A stretch of DNA of 64,000 bases from Ancylomarina sp. DW003. GTDB lineage: Bacteria; Bacteroidota; Bacteroidia; Bacteroidales; Marinifilaceae. Location of the stretch: positions 310,001 through 374,000 of the forward strand of contig NZ_JAKJSD010000001.1 in assembly GCF_029029505.1 (NCBI RefSeq), written 5' to 3'. Numbering within the stretch: position 1 is the stretch's first letter; every line of letters begins with the position of its first letter. The notes beneath the pieces were generated by a model that worked only from the letters and a program-made list of their open reading frames with translations, did no database searches and was not told the origin of the DNA. Made by a program: the position numbers and the translations under genes. Positions 52,459 to 62,429 of the stretch are shown here, piece after piece.

Positions 52459-54162
52459 TTAACTCTTCTCTTTAATCTTCAACTTCTGCCCTACTCTAAG
52501 ACTGCGAGAGTTTTTTATATTATTAATTCTCATGATATCGTAGTTTGAAACACCTGGAAACTTTTTAGCAATTGTCCAAAAGTTATCATTCTTTCTTACC
52601 GTATAGTAAATGTAATTTCCACTACCTGTTGATGACGATTTTTTAACACTGCTCTTCTTCGATTTACTTGCAACATATGATTTCCCTACAGTCGCTTGCT
52701 TTTGTTTCTTAGACATACTATTAAAAGACTTATAGTACGAAGCTTTTGACTTAGGTACATACACAGCTAACTTCTGCCCAACACGAATCATATTACGACG
52801 GATATTATTCCAATAGCGTAAATCAGATGTTCTTACATGAAACCATGAAGCGATTAAACCTACTGCATCACCAGACTTCACCTTATAATACACTTTGGCT
52901 TTTCCCTTAGGTACGACATGAGCAAATTTCTGATATCTGTCTCGCGGGTTTGCAAGCTTATCTTTTAAATTGAAATAATATTCCTTTTTATAAGACGTAA
53001 TTGAATCTTGATTATCGATGAAAGCCAAAGCAGCTTCAAACGGTACCTTAAGCGAATAGGGCTTTCTTAATGCAGGAATAATATCCGCACGGTATTGTGG
53101 ATTCAATTCTCGTAATTTTGCCTTAGAAACATTCGTAAACTTAGAAATCTGATCAAAATGAATCTGCTCTTTAATCATCAAAGTATCACAAACCTCAGGG
53201 AATTGATTTGGTCTTGGGTACAAACCATGTTCCTCGTGAAAATTGAATGAGTATAAGGCTGCAATAAAGGCTGGCACATAACCTCTTGTTTCTTTTGGCA
53301 AGCGGTAGTAGATGTCCCAATAGTTCTTCTTACCACCACTACGACGTATCGCTTTGTTTACATTTCCAGGACCGCAATTGTAAGCTGCAATAACCAAAGG
53401 CCAGTTTCCATACATTTTGTATAAATCCTTTAGGAATTTAGCCGCTGCGTAACTCGATTTAATTGGATCACGACGCTCATCTACGAAAGAGTTCACTTCC
53501 AACTTATACTGTCTACCTGTAGAATACATAAATTGCCACAAACCTGAAGCACCAGCTCTGGATAAAGCTTTAGGATTAAGAGCTGACTCAATAATTGGCA
53601 AATACTTTAATTCCTGGGGTAAACCTTCTTTGTCAAGAATTTCTTCGAAAATAGGAAAGTAATATTCTGACATTCCCATCATAAGCTCTACTTGCTTTCT
53701 TCTGCGTTGCGTATAAAGCTCAATATAGTTACGTACAATTTTGTTGTACGACAAATCGAACATTGATGGAATGGACTGTAATCGCTTAATATAAACCGAA
53801 TCGGCAAGCTTTTTCTTTACATACTTTGTTTTTGGACCTTCATAAGCTGTCGTTCTAAAAGAATTTTCAGCATACCAGGCATTAACCAACTTATCCAAAT
53901 TACTTTTGAATTCTGGTTGAATGCTATCATTCAGATCCCAACGTACATCAACGGGATTAATTTTTAGAAAAGCCAAAGAATCTTTCTCCACAGCTGGAGT
54001 CATATCTTCTTCCTCTATAATAGGATTTTCAACTTCACTTTCTTGGGCAAACAGCTCAGACACCTCTTCTTTTGCAGAAGCTTTTTCAACAACTGTTTTG
54101 CTCGTAGAACAAGCCATGCTCATAATAAGAGCCAACGAATAAAGGGAATATTTAAATTTCAT
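52459..54162 (-). CDS. MltD-like lytic transglycosylase with two LysM domains
   Basis: The 567-aa lipoprotein has a lipobox ending MSMAC. Its SLT domain carries the catalytic Glu in KYLPIIESALNPKALS, followed by GASGLWQFM and NCGPGNVNKA. Two LysM domains follow (YYKVKSGDAVGLIASWFHV and YYTVRKNDNFWTIAKKF), separated by a Ser/Lys-rich linker. It cleaves peptidoglycan glycan strands. It is the last gene of the parA-parB-DUF5683 run. Confidence 0.93.
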   Translation of the reverse strand: MKFKYSLYSLALIMSMACSTSKTVVEKASAKEEVSELFAQESEVENPIIEEEDMTPAVEKDSLAFLKINPVDVRWDLNDSIQPEFKSNLDKLVNAWYAENSFRTTAYEGPKTKYVKKKLADSVYIKRLQSIPSMFDLSYNKIVRNYIELYTQRRRKQVELMMGMSEYYFPIFEEILDKEGLPQELKYLPIIESALNPKALSRAGASGLWQFMYSTGRQYKLEVNSFVDERRDPIKSSYAAAKFLKDLYKMYGNWPLVIAAYNCGPGNVNKAIRRSGGKKNYWDIYYRLPKETRGYVPAFIAALYSFNFHEEHGLYPRPNQFPEVCDTLMIKEQIHFDQISKFTNVSKAKLRELNPQYRADIIPALRKPYSLKVPFEAALAFIDNQDSITSYKKEYYFNLKDKLANPRDRYQKFAHVVPKGKAKVYYKVKSGDAVGLIASWFHVRTSDLRYWNNIRRNMIRVGQKLAVYVPKSKASYYKSFNSMSKKQKQATVGKSYVASKSKKSSVKKSSSTGSGNYIYYTVRKNDNFWTIAKKFPGVSNYDIMRINNIKNSRSLRVGQKLKIKEKS

Positions 54163-54305
54163 ATTTGTTTCTTTTCTTCATTTCCATTTCATCGAGAAAT
54201 AGAATTCAAATTAAAATTAGTGCTATTTGCACACTCCACTCTTGATTATACGCGTACAAGCAAATTATATTGCTTCACAAATCTTAAAAAGTGTATAATC
54301 TCCCA

Positions 54306-54848
54306 CTATTTTAAGATATCAATTACAGATTGAATAAGACAACTTTTGCTATTCACCTTAATGTAATTCTCCTTTTCCAATCCCCACAATCCCAAATCTT
54401 CAGCATCCTGATTCAAATCAAAATATTTTATCGCATCTTTTGCAATTGTTCTTCTTTGATCATCTGTAAGAATTTTAGCTTGATACTTAGGCCAGGTTTC
54501 AGAAGTTCTTTCTTCAATCCACAAAGAATCGTTCCTCTCTACCAAAGATTTAAAATATTTCACAAGCTTATCGACATGCTCTCGATTTTCTTCTATATCT
54601 TTTTCAGTAAGCTCCACAGTCTTCAAACCCGAATCCGAATTAACATGCATCAGGTATTTAGAATTATGAAAATGAATGGTTGCTGAATTGAACTCCTGAT
54701 CAAGAATATCCGAAAACAAAATAAAATCACGCTGCTCTTGTATATCTATTGTATCACCAACAATATGATGTAAAACAACTAGTTTATCCTGAGAAAAGGC
54801 AGCTAAATTTAGAAATACAAAAGTTACCAAACTTAAAATCATTCTCAT
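54306..54848 (-). CDS. Secreted protein of unknown function in the parAB-mltD run
   Basis: The 180-aa protein has a signal peptide (MRMILSLVTFVFLNLAAFS). The mature part is strand-rich, then helical, with acidic and Trp-containing segments (SLWIEERTSETWPKYQAKIL) and no cysteine pair beyond one near the C-terminus. No family was recognised. Gaps of 31 nt upstream and 143 nt downstream fit the same transcript. Confidence 0.72.
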   Translation of the reverse strand: MRMILSLVTFVFLNLAAFSQDKLVVLHHIVGDTIDIQEQRDFILFSDILDQEFNSATIHFHNSKYLMHVNSDSGLKTVELTEKDIEENREHVDKLVKYFKSLVERNDSLWIEERTSETWPKYQAKILTDDQRRTIAKDAIKYFDLNQDAEDLGLWGLEKENYIKVNSKSCLIQSVIDILK

Positions 54849-54879
54849 AACATTCTGATTTTTATCAAGCTATAAGATA

Positions 54880-55533
54880 CTAAAAATTAATTCGGCAAGA
54901 AAGACCTAGTGTACTACCACTCACCGGAGTATAGTTCATTTTAGGCTGAACAGTCATTGTAAGGTTATCATTAATATTAAAGGTACTAAGGTGTGCATCA
55001 ACCGTTGCGTCAATAATATTAAGCACATAGACACCAAATAAAATGATATAACTTAAATCTCTGTCTCGCTTATAAGAATCTTTCTTATTCTGAAAAGTAG
55101 TTTTGTACCATTCATCTTCTTCTGGTGTTGTTGCTGAAAAATCTCTATCAGGAACAACTTTTTCATAACGTTTAGAATCTGGTTCAATAAGGTCACTGTC
55201 TTCTGGCCGGTTCTTGTATTCCAGAAATTTAGAAAAATCAACATAGGCATTCTTAAAATCATTGTATTGCCCCGTGTTCCAACCAATAGCATAAAGCGTA
55301 ACACCAATACCACCATACAGAATTGGCAGTTTCCAATACTTTCTATTATAGATTTGGCCTAAACCAGGTAATAAAGCAGAATAAAGTGTTGCCTTATGGG
55401 GTGAATGCTCTTTTATTTTAATAGGTGCAATAACGGTATCAGCCTCTATTATTTGTGCTTGAACATTTTGTCCGGAAATTAGCACAAGAAAACAAAGCAC
55501 TACAAATAGAAGAAGTGTTTTTATCTTATTCAA
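54880..55533 (-). CDS. DUF5683 membrane protein
   Basis: The 217-aa protein has a signal or first helix and then the DUF5683 core: HSPHKATLYSALLPGLGQIY, NRKYWKLPILYGGIG, a second helix and DRDLSYIILFGVYVLNIIDA. The start is a TTG at 55533, since no ATG gives the signal. The gene is regularly found after parB in Bacteroidota; its role is unknown. Confidence 0.88.
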   Translation of the reverse strand: MNKIKTLLLFVVLCFLVLISGQNVQAQIIEADTVIAPIKIKEHSPHKATLYSALLPGLGQIYNRKYWKLPILYGGIGVTLYAIGWNTGQYNDFKNAYVDFSKFLEYKNRPEDSDLIEPDSKRYEKVVPDRDFSATTPEEDEWYKTTFQNKKDSYKRDRDLSYIILFGVYVLNIIDATVDAHLSTFNINDNLTMTVQPKMNYTPVSGSTLGLSCRINF

Positions 55534-55556
55534 AATCGTATTCTTTTGAGTTTTAA

Positions 55557-56441
55557 TTATGATTTCATTTGATCAAGAACGCCTAAAATACGTTCCAAAT
55601 CATCATCAGATTTAAAAGGAATGATAATCTTTCCTTTTCCTTTATCATTACGTTTCAAATCAATTTTAGAATTGAAATGTTTCGATAAGTGTTCCTTTAG
55701 GCTCTCATACTCTTCAGCCAAACGTGCAGGGCTTGCTTTTTCTTTAGCAGGAGCTCCATTATTTGCTGCACGAACCAATTCTTCAATTTTTCTTACTGAC
55801 AATTCTTGAGCAACTGCCATCTTGAAAATAGACAACTGAGCTTCTCTACTCTCAACATTTACAAGAGCACGGGCATGTCCCATCAAAATTAATTTCTCAC
55901 GAATCCCTTTCTGAATTTCAGCAGGAAGTTTCAATAAACGCAGGTAATTTGATATTGTTGAACGTTTCTTCCCAACACGATCACTCAAGCTTTCCTGAGT
56001 TAAATCACATTCGTCAATCAAACGTTGGTACGAGATAGCAACTTCAATAGAGTCTAAATCCTCACGCTGAATATTCTCAACCAATGCCATTTCCAGCATT
56101 TTGTCATCTTCAGCAAGACGAACGTAAGCTGGAATCTTAGTCAAACCAGCAATTTTTGACGCTCTAAAACGACGCTCCCCGGCAATAAGTTGATATGAAT
56201 TGCTATTAAGCTTACGCACAGTAATAGGCTGAACAATGCCAATCTCTTTTATCGATTTTGCCAATTCATTTAAGGCTTCCTCGTCAAATTGAGTTCGAGG
56301 CTGAAATGGATTCACTTCAATTTTCGATAATTCAATTTCGTTGCTAAGTTCATGTTCCTGACGCGACGGACGAGTTTGAATATCATCTCTATCATCAATC
56401 AGAGCTCCTAAACCTCTACCTAATGCACTCTTTTTTACCAT
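55557..56441 (-). CDS. parB: Chromosome partitioning protein ParB
   Basis: ParB loads at parS sites and drives chromosome segregation with ParA. The 294-aa protein begins ALGRGLGALIDD and has the CTPase/ParB box GERRFRASKIAGL. A helix-turn-helix region follows (LTQESLSDRVGKKRSTISNY), then LMGHARALVN and a C-terminal dimerisation domain. It lies 62 nt after parA. Confidence 0.96.
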   Translation of the reverse strand: MVKKSALGRGLGALIDDRDDIQTRPSRQEHELSNEIELSKIEVNPFQPRTQFDEEALNELAKSIKEIGIVQPITVRKLNSNSYQLIAGERRFRASKIAGLTKIPAYVRLAEDDKMLEMALVENIQREDLDSIEVAISYQRLIDECDLTQESLSDRVGKKRSTISNYLRLLKLPAEIQKGIREKLILMGHARALVNVESREAQLSIFKMAVAQELSVRKIEELVRAANNGAPAKEKASPARLAEEYESLKEHLSKHFNSKIDLKRNDKGKGKIIIPFKSDDDLERILGVLDQMKS

Positions 56442-56503
56442 AACATATCATTATAAAATATGAATTCGACTAAGGTCTCAAGCCCAAGTCGAATTTCATT
56501 TTC

Positions 56504-57307
56504 TTATTTCTCAATTTCATTTTCCTGAACTTCTTCCTCAACTTCAGAATTGTTTTCTACCAACTCTCTGGCAAGATTCAAATAGTTAATTGCACCATTT
56601 GATTCTGCATCGTATAAAATAGCAGGCTTACCATAACTTGGAGCTTCTCCTAGTTTTGTATTTCGCTGAATAATGGTTTCGAAAACCATATCCTGAAAGT
56701 GCTTCTTAACTTCACTCACAACTTGGTTCGACAAGCGTAAACGACTATCATACATCGTTAACAGGAAACCCTCGATTTCCAAATCCGGATTCAATCGACT
56801 TTGAATAATTTTAATCGTATTCAAAAGTTTTCCTAATCCTTCCAATGCAAAATATTCGCATTGTACCGGAATTAAAATAGAATCAGCAGCTGTTAAGGCA
56901 TTCACTGTAATTAAACCTAAAGAAGGTGAACAGTCGATTAAAATATAATCGTAGTCATCGCGAAGCGTATTTAAGACATTCAAAAGAATTTTTTCACGAT
57001 TAGCTAAGTTCAACATCTCAATTTCAGCTCCAACTAAATCGATATGAGATGGAAGAACATCCAAGCCTTCCATGTCCGTTTTCAGAATTGCATCCTTAGG
57101 ATTGGTTCCATCAACAATACACTCGTAAAGGCTGTTTTCAATAGCACGAACATCAAAACCGTAACCCGATGTTGCATTAGCTTGCGGATCGGCATCAACA
57201 ATAAGAACGCGATGTTCCAATACAGCAAGACTTGATGCCAGATTGATAGCAGTCGTTGTTTTTCCAACACCACCTTTTTGATTTGCAAGAGCGATTATTT
57301 TAGCCAT
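56504..57307 (-). CDS. parA: Chromosome partitioning ATPase ParA
   Basis: The 267-aa ATPase has the deviant Walker [15 protein letters not shown], the [12 protein letters not shown] motif and [14 protein letters not shown] chose the ATG at 57307 over a TTG two codons earlier because the [13 protein letters not shown] start is the conserved one. The C-terminal tail is acidic. It is the first gene of the parA-parB-DUF5683-unknown-mltD run. Confidence 0.96.
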   Translation of the reverse strand: MAKIIALANQKGGVGKTTTAINLASSLAVLEHRVLIVDADPQANATSGYGFDVRAIENSLYECIVDGTNPKDAILKTDMEGLDVLPSHIDLVGAEIEMLNLANREKILLNVLNTLRDDYDYILIDCSPSLGLITVNALTAADSILIPVQCEYFALEGLGKLLNTIKIIQSRLNPDLEIEGFLLTMYDSRLRLSNQVVSEVKKHFQDMVFETIIQRNTKLGEAPSYGKPAILYDAESNGAINYLNLARELVENNSEVEEEVQENEIEK

Positions 57308-57456
57308 AAACAATTCCCATTTTAATTAGAGTAAACGAAAAATACACGTTCCTCAATTAGTAGATACAACACTTACTTTCAGTACGAACAGAACTTGAAC
57401 CCAACTACACTAAACTCTTATATTCTAGTATTATTAGTTCAGAATTTCGTTAGTTT

Positions 57457-57464
57457 CAAAGATA
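57457..57464 (-). promoter_or_regulatory. -7 box (TATCTTTG) upstream of parA
   Basis: The minus strand reads TATCTTTG, an exact TAnnTTTG match 149 nt before the parA ATG. If used, the leader is about 140 nt. Confidence 0.4.
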
Positions 57465-57545
57465 GTATTTTAAAAGACATTTAAAATTCGGATACACTCA
57501 GACTTATTAAAAATAAGCCTAAAGTTATAAACAATCTAAAACGCC

Positions 57546-58547
57546 TTAAACTTCAGTATATAGTTTTAAGCTTTCCTCTAACAGTTGTTCTTTATCAATT
57601 GGAACAACTACTGGTATTTCACAAACAATTCCTCCTGCAAGGTTCGATATAGCAGCAATTTCAGCTGCATTCATTCCTGCAGCCAAACAAAGTGTAGCAA
57701 CAGAAATTACTGTATCCCCTGCTCCTGACACATCTGCAATTTTTCTGACAACTGCAGGAATATGCTCATAAGTATTCTCATTACTGATAAACACACCAAG
57801 CTCCGAAAGAGTAATCAATAACTTATCAACGCCCATTTCTGACTGAAATTGTTTAGCTGCTCTAAATAAACCTTCAATATCACCTTTCTCTAAACTCAAG
57901 TTAGATCCTTCAAGGAATTCTTTGAAATTAGGTTTAAATAAGGTGACATTTTTATAATCGGAGTAATGGCGTTTTTTAGGATCGACCAAAATTGGAATCT
58001 CTATTTCCTTCGCTTTAGATGTAACTGTCTCAATCAGCTTTTTGGTGATTAAGCCTTTGTCGTAATCTTCAAAAACAATTGCATCAATCTTTTTAGTTTC
58101 CAACAGATTCAAAACATGATTTATAAATGCCAATTCTGTTTCATCCGCTAATTCATGCGTATCTTCTTCATCAATACGAATCACATGTTGATTATTGCTA
58201 ATGAATCTGGTTTTAACTGTTGTTCTGCGATGAGAACTGACGACAATACCTGATTGCTCTTGTTGAATCTCAGATAACAACTTAATGAAATCCTTACCTC
58301 TGTCATCATCACCAATTACCGAACACAAAATAGGATTAGCTCCTAGTGATTTGATATTCAGAGCAACGTTGGCAGCACCCCCCAACCTGTTCTCACGACT
58401 TGAGCATGAAAAAATAGGCACCGGAGCTTCTGGAGAAATACGATCGACTTCGCCCCATGCGTAAGCATCAACCATAACGTCACCAATAATAAGTATGTTG
58501 TAATCAGAGAAGGATTCGAAAATACGATTCAATTCAGATTTATTCAC
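57546..58547 (-). CDS. rfaE1: D-glycero-beta-D-manno-heptose-7-phosphate kinase
   Basis: The 333-aa PfkB-family kinase makes heptose 1,7-bisphosphate for lipopolysaccharide core. It has AWGEVDRISPEAPVPIF, GGAANVALNIKSLGAN and the C-terminal anion hole DVSGAGDTV. The C-terminal cytidylyltransferase domain of enterobacterial HldE is absent, so that step should be encoded elsewhere. The start is GTG at 58547. Confidence 0.92.
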   Translation of the reverse strand: MNKSELNRIFESFSDYNILIIGDVMVDAYAWGEVDRISPEAPVPIFSCSSRENRLGGAANVALNIKSLGANPILCSVIGDDDRGKDFIKLLSEIQQEQSGIVVSSHRRTTVKTRFISNNQHVIRIDEEDTHELADETELAFINHVLNLLETKKIDAIVFEDYDKGLITKKLIETVTSKAKEIEIPILVDPKKRHYSDYKNVTLFKPNFKEFLEGSNLSLEKGDIEGLFRAAKQFQSEMGVDKLLITLSELGVFISNENTYEHIPAVVRKIADVSGAGDTVISVATLCLAAGMNAAEIAAISNLAGGIVCEIPVVVPIDKEQLLEESLKLYTEV

Positions 58548-58575
58548 AAGCGGTATTTTTTTTTAGTTTTCCCAA

Positions 58576-58583
58576 CAAAGATA
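58576..58583 (-). promoter_or_regulatory. -7 box (TATCTTTG) upstream of rfaE1
   Basis: The minus strand reads TATCTTTG, an exact -7 match 28 nt before the GTG start. No -33 TTTG was seen. Confidence 0.45.
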
Positions 58584-58672
58584 AACAAATTCAAATCTTT
58601 AGAAATAGGTGCATGTTGGCTTTAGTCTTTTTTAAGAGAATAGTCCAATTTTAAACACTCCGGGAAATATGC

Positions 58673-60895
58673 TTATTCAATTTCTTTTTTGGAATTTGCA
58701 TTTACAAACAGAATATGCCCCAAATTATCGTAGCCCTTAAACATCTCGGCCCCCTCATGTTTTATAAGATCACCTCTAAATCCAATGAGGGTCAGACCAG
58801 CATGTTCCGAACGCTCATTTATCATTTCTTTAGGCGAAACATTTTCTTGCTCAATAAGTACCTCTACATTTGAATTTCGAATTGGCAATCGACCTGAAGC
58901 AATCATTTCATCCAAACTCTGACGCACTTCAGTAGCTTGTTGCTCCTTACATATATTAAATATTTTTATATCTGCTTTTTTCCAATCAGGATGTCCCGCA
59001 ATAATAAAACTTAAAAGAATCATTAAATTAGCATTATCAGCATCACTTGGTTTAATCCAAATATGAATATCAGATTTCAACTTAAACGTTCGGTTTGAAC
59101 TTCCAAGGACACAAAAATCAAAATTCCCTGCATTTGCCAAAGCATAGTTCTCAATAATTTCCTCTAAATTTTCAGCACTCGATTTATCGTACTCGAAAAT
59201 CACCATATTATTTTCCATACCAGCAACTCCCGGCAACTGAATAGCCTGAGCAATGGCTGAGGTATAGGATGGTGAAATAATTGTATCGACAAAAACATGA
59301 TTCCCAACATTCTCCGATCGACTAACCAGCAAATCCAACTCTTCCTTGGCCTGCATATGGCTTGCTTTAGAATAATAACCTTCAATTCGATGCAAATAGG
59401 TGCCAAAACCATATTTATAAGCAATCCAATTCAATAACTTAAAGGCCGTATCTCGTTCAAAAGAATCTTTCGAGATACAAATAGCACTTGGACGCCACTC
59501 TTGTACGCGTTTCTTTCCTGCTTTTTGCAAAAAAACCTGCACGTTTCTATTTAATTGATATAAAGAATTTAGGAAAATAGAAGCCAAACCATGCCTGTCT
59601 TTATGGTAAGAATTAATATATAAATAGGTGATCACCATCAGTAAAATAGCGGCTAAAGCATACAGCGTATTAATTTTAAACATGATTAAAATAGAAACGA
59701 CAAAACCGAGCATCGACAAATACCACTTCGATTTAAATGAGGGTCGATAACTGGGTGAGGAACCAAAATGATTTAAAAAGGAAATCAAACAAAGTGCCCC
59801 GTAAGTCACCATAAAAAACATAGATATCACCTCGGCAACCGCATTAATATCGCCAAGAATAACAAAAAACAGAGCAATCAAACAGGTCACAAGAGAAGCA
59901 TTAATTGGCTCACCATCTTTTTGTCGCCCCTTGGCTAACCAACTATTTAATCCTCTGGAAGGTAAAGATCGGTCAACCGACAGAGCCTGCAAAGTTCGAG
60001 GAGCAACCATTACGGAACCCAAAGCCGATGAAATAGTTGAAGCGGCTAATCCTAGAGGAATGACAATAGCTCCACCCAATGCGATTTTACTCATAATCAA
60101 CTGATGCTCCAATAAATCTTCAGCACTTGCAAATTGGGCTAATTTGTAAACGACAAGCACATAAATAACCATGCCTATAAAGGTTGCTGCTGTAGTTCCC
60201 CATGGAATAGATTTAGATGGATTTTTTAAATCTCCGGATAAACCAACACCAGCCGTCATTCCCGTAAAAGCAGGAAATATAATTGCAAAAATCACAAAGA
60301 AATTATCCGAATTTCTGAATTCTCCTTTAAATACACTAAAGTCAGATACAGCAGCATGTGGTGTATCTCCAAGAAAAAAAAGCAATAGAGATGCAAAAAG
60401 AATAGCAACAACAAAATAAAGTGCTTTCACACCAAGATTGGCTCCTTTTTTCAATATCAAAACAGACAACAGTAACATGGCTGGAACAGAAATAAGCTGT
60501 CTCGGCAAACTCATGTTGTAATTGGTTTGAATCCAATTAAAAACTGGCTCAAATGCTTCGGTAAAAGCAATCACATAGAAAGCAACCGAAATGGCTTGAG
60601 AGAAAAATAAAGCTAAGCCAATTGTTGCCCCTATATTTAATCCGAATGATCTGGAAATAATAAAATATTCACCTCCTCCTTCTACACGCTTATTGGTAGC
60701 TAATTCAGAAATTGCGAAAGCCGTTGGTATGGTAACCAAATGTCCCAAAACAATAATTAGGATAACACCCCAAAAACCGACTGTTCCAACTGCAAAACCA
60801 AATCTTAAAAATAAGACAGCACCCAAAATGGTTGAGATCGCTGTAAAGAATACGGGTGCAGTTCCAAACTTTCTACTTTGTAAATCCTCTGGCAT
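58673..60895 (-). CDS. APC-superfamily permease, cation-chloride cotransporter-like, copy 2
   Basis: The 740-aa paralogue of the protein encoded at 10287-12509 is identical in length and alignable from end to end by eye. Shared stretches include TAISTILGA, IISRSFGLNIGA, SALGSVMVAPRTLQAL, SYKYGFGTY and GHPDWKKAD. It has about 11-12 membrane segments, then a cytosolic C-terminal region of about 300 residues. The substrate is unknown. It stands 125 nt upstream of rfaE1 on the same strand. Confidence 0.8.
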   Translation of the reverse strand: MPEDLQSRKFGTAPVFFTAISTILGAVLFLRFGFAVGTVGFWGVILIIVLGHLVTIPTAFAISELATNKRVEGGGEYFIISRSFGLNIGATIGLALFFSQAISVAFYVIAFTEAFEPVFNWIQTNYNMSLPRQLISVPAMLLLSVLILKKGANLGVKALYFVVAILFASLLLFFLGDTPHAAVSDFSVFKGEFRNSDNFFVIFAIIFPAFTGMTAGVGLSGDLKNPSKSIPWGTTAATFIGMVIYVLVVYKLAQFASAEDLLEHQLIMSKIALGGAIVIPLGLAASTISSALGSVMVAPRTLQALSVDRSLPSRGLNSWLAKGRQKDGEPINASLVTCLIALFFVILGDINAVAEVISMFFMVTYGALCLISFLNHFGSSPSYRPSFKSKWYLSMLGFVVSILIMFKINTLYALAAILLMVITYLYINSYHKDRHGLASIFLNSLYQLNRNVQVFLQKAGKKRVQEWRPSAICISKDSFERDTAFKLLNWIAYKYGFGTYLHRIEGYYSKASHMQAKEELDLLVSRSENVGNHVFVDTIISPSYTSAIAQAIQLPGVAGMENNMVIFEYDKSSAENLEEIIENYALANAGNFDFCVLGSSNRTFKLKSDIHIWIKPSDADNANLMILLSFIIAGHPDWKKADIKIFNICKEQQATEVRQSLDEMIASGRLPIRNSNVEVLIEQENVSPKEMINERSEHAGLTLIGFRGDLIKHEGAEMFKGYDNLGHILFVNANSKKEIE

Positions 60896-61196
60896 AGGTC
60901 ATTCATGTTTAATTATCATCGAATCTTACTAAATTTAAACTTTATTATTTAGCCTCACGAATCTTTCTCAACAAAATTTCTAATTCGAAACTGGAGTTTT
61001 ATATGATAATAGACTCAATCTGTTCAACGATTTTGAGTGCTAATACAGGAAATTATTACTATTTTCGGCTTTAATTATTAGATCTAAATTTTTAACAATA
61101 TAGCTTTAAATCGTCTCAATAAGAGATTAACCTAAATCATTATCTAACTACTGATCAATACTCAAGCTGTATTTTAAAGACATAAAACGAAAAACA
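60896..61196. other. 301-nt divergent intergenic region
   Basis: AT-rich, between the second permease gene and the thioredoxin-fold lipoprotein gene. No reading frame, strong hairpin or exact -7 box was seen. Confidence 0.45.
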
Positions 61197-62351
61197 ATGA
61201 AAAAACTATTATTTGCACTTCCACTATTACTTCTGTTTGCATGTAATCAGGAACCTAAGGTTAAAATAACAGGAAGTATTAAAAAGGCTGATGGTATCAC
61301 ATTATATCTTGATAAACTTCACACAGCTAGTGCAGAAACTGTTGACTCTGTAAAACTAGATAAGGATGGAAAATTTAGCTTCAAGACTAAATCAAACCAA
61401 CCTGAATTTTATTTATTGCGTTTATCTAACGGAAAATTAATCACCCTGCTTACTACGCCTGAGGAAGAAGTTGAAGTCAATTCAATCTCAACACATATGA
61501 GCAGAGCCTATATTGTTTCTGGTTCAACAGGTTCAGCTTTTGTAAAAGATCTTAATGATAAATTAAAGGAAACGAAGGATAGTTTGGCTGTAATCAAGAA
61601 ACAGCTTAAAGAAAAGAAGTCTGATCCAAATTACGGAAGCATCTCTCAAAACCTATTGGCTAAATATATCGAAGTCATTAAAGATCAGAGAGAATTCTCG
61701 ATTAACTTCATCATGAAGAATGCAACTTCTCTTTCCAGCTATTTGGCACTTTATCAGAAAATTGATAAAGACACATATACTTTAAATGAGAATTCTGACA
61801 TCAAATTTGCAAAGATTGTTGCTTCATCGATGAGAGCGCTATACCCGGAGCATGAGTATACAAAAGCAGTATTAGCCAATTTAGAAAAAATGCAGAAAAA
61901 TCTGGCAAATATTAAACTTAAGGAATTAATCAAAGAAAAAGGTGCAAACTACCCTAACCTGGCTCTTAAGAATACAGAAGGGAAAGAAGTTAGCCTAAAC
62001 TCTTTGCATGGCAAACTAATCGTATTAAGCTTTTGGGCTTCGCAAGATGCTAATTCAAGAAAACAAAACAGCACACTGAGCAAGATCTACAAAAAATACA
62101 AAAATAAAGGTTTAGAGATTTATCAGGTTTCTGTGGATCAGAATGAAGACCAGTGGAAAGAAGCAATTAAAAAAGATGGTTTGAAATGGACAAATGTTTG
62201 TGAGTTGGAAAATGGTAGCGCCATGGCAGTTCGTAACTTTAATGTTCAGCAAATCCCTGCCAATTACCTTATTAGCAGACAAGGTGAAATTGTTGGTAAA
62301 AACCTTTACGGATTGGCTTTAGAAGAAAAAGTAGCTGATTACATCAAATAA
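61197..62351 (+). CDS. Thioredoxin-fold lipoprotein with DUF4369-like N-terminus, lacking CxxC
   Basis: The 384-aa lipoprotein has a lipobox ending LLLFAC. Its N-terminal beta domain (KITGSIKKADGITLYLDKL) resembles DUF4369. A helical middle and a C-terminal TlpA-like domain follow: NLALKNTEGKEVSLNSLHGK, LIVLSFWASQDANS, and QQIPANYLISRQGEI with the cis-Pro. The active-site cysteines are replaced (ASQDANS instead of AxWCxPC), so it is not a normal disulfide reductase. A binding or structural role in the periplasm is possible. Confidence 0.86.
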   Translation: MKKLLFALPLLLLFACNQEPKVKITGSIKKADGITLYLDKLHTASAETVDSVKLDKDGKFSFKTKSNQPEFYLLRLSNGKLITLLTTPEEEVEVNSISTHMSRAYIVSGSTGSAFVKDLNDKLKETKDSLAVIKKQLKEKKSDPNYGSISQNLLAKYIEVIKDQREFSINFIMKNATSLSSYLALYQKIDKDTYTLNENSDIKFAKIVASSMRALYPEHEYTKAVLANLEKMQKNLANIKLKELIKEKGANYPNLALKNTEGKEVSLNSLHGKLIVLSFWASQDANSRKQNSTLSKIYKKYKNKGLEIYQVSVDQNEDQWKEAIKKDGLKWTNVCELENGSAMAVRNFNVQQIPANYLISRQGEIVGKNLYGLALEEKVADYIK

Positions 62352-62369
62352 AAATTAAAGACGATTAAG

Positions 62370-62408
62370 GAGTTCGTTTCGAAAATCCCTCCAAACGAAC
62401 TCTGTTTT
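62370..62408 (+). terminator. Terminator after the thioredoxin-fold lipoprotein gene
   Basis: GAGTTCGTTT (62370-62379) pairs with AAACGAACTC (62393-62402) around a 13-base loop, followed by TGTTTTA. Confidence 0.75.
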
Positions 62409-62429
62409 AATGCTTAACTAAGCACATAT

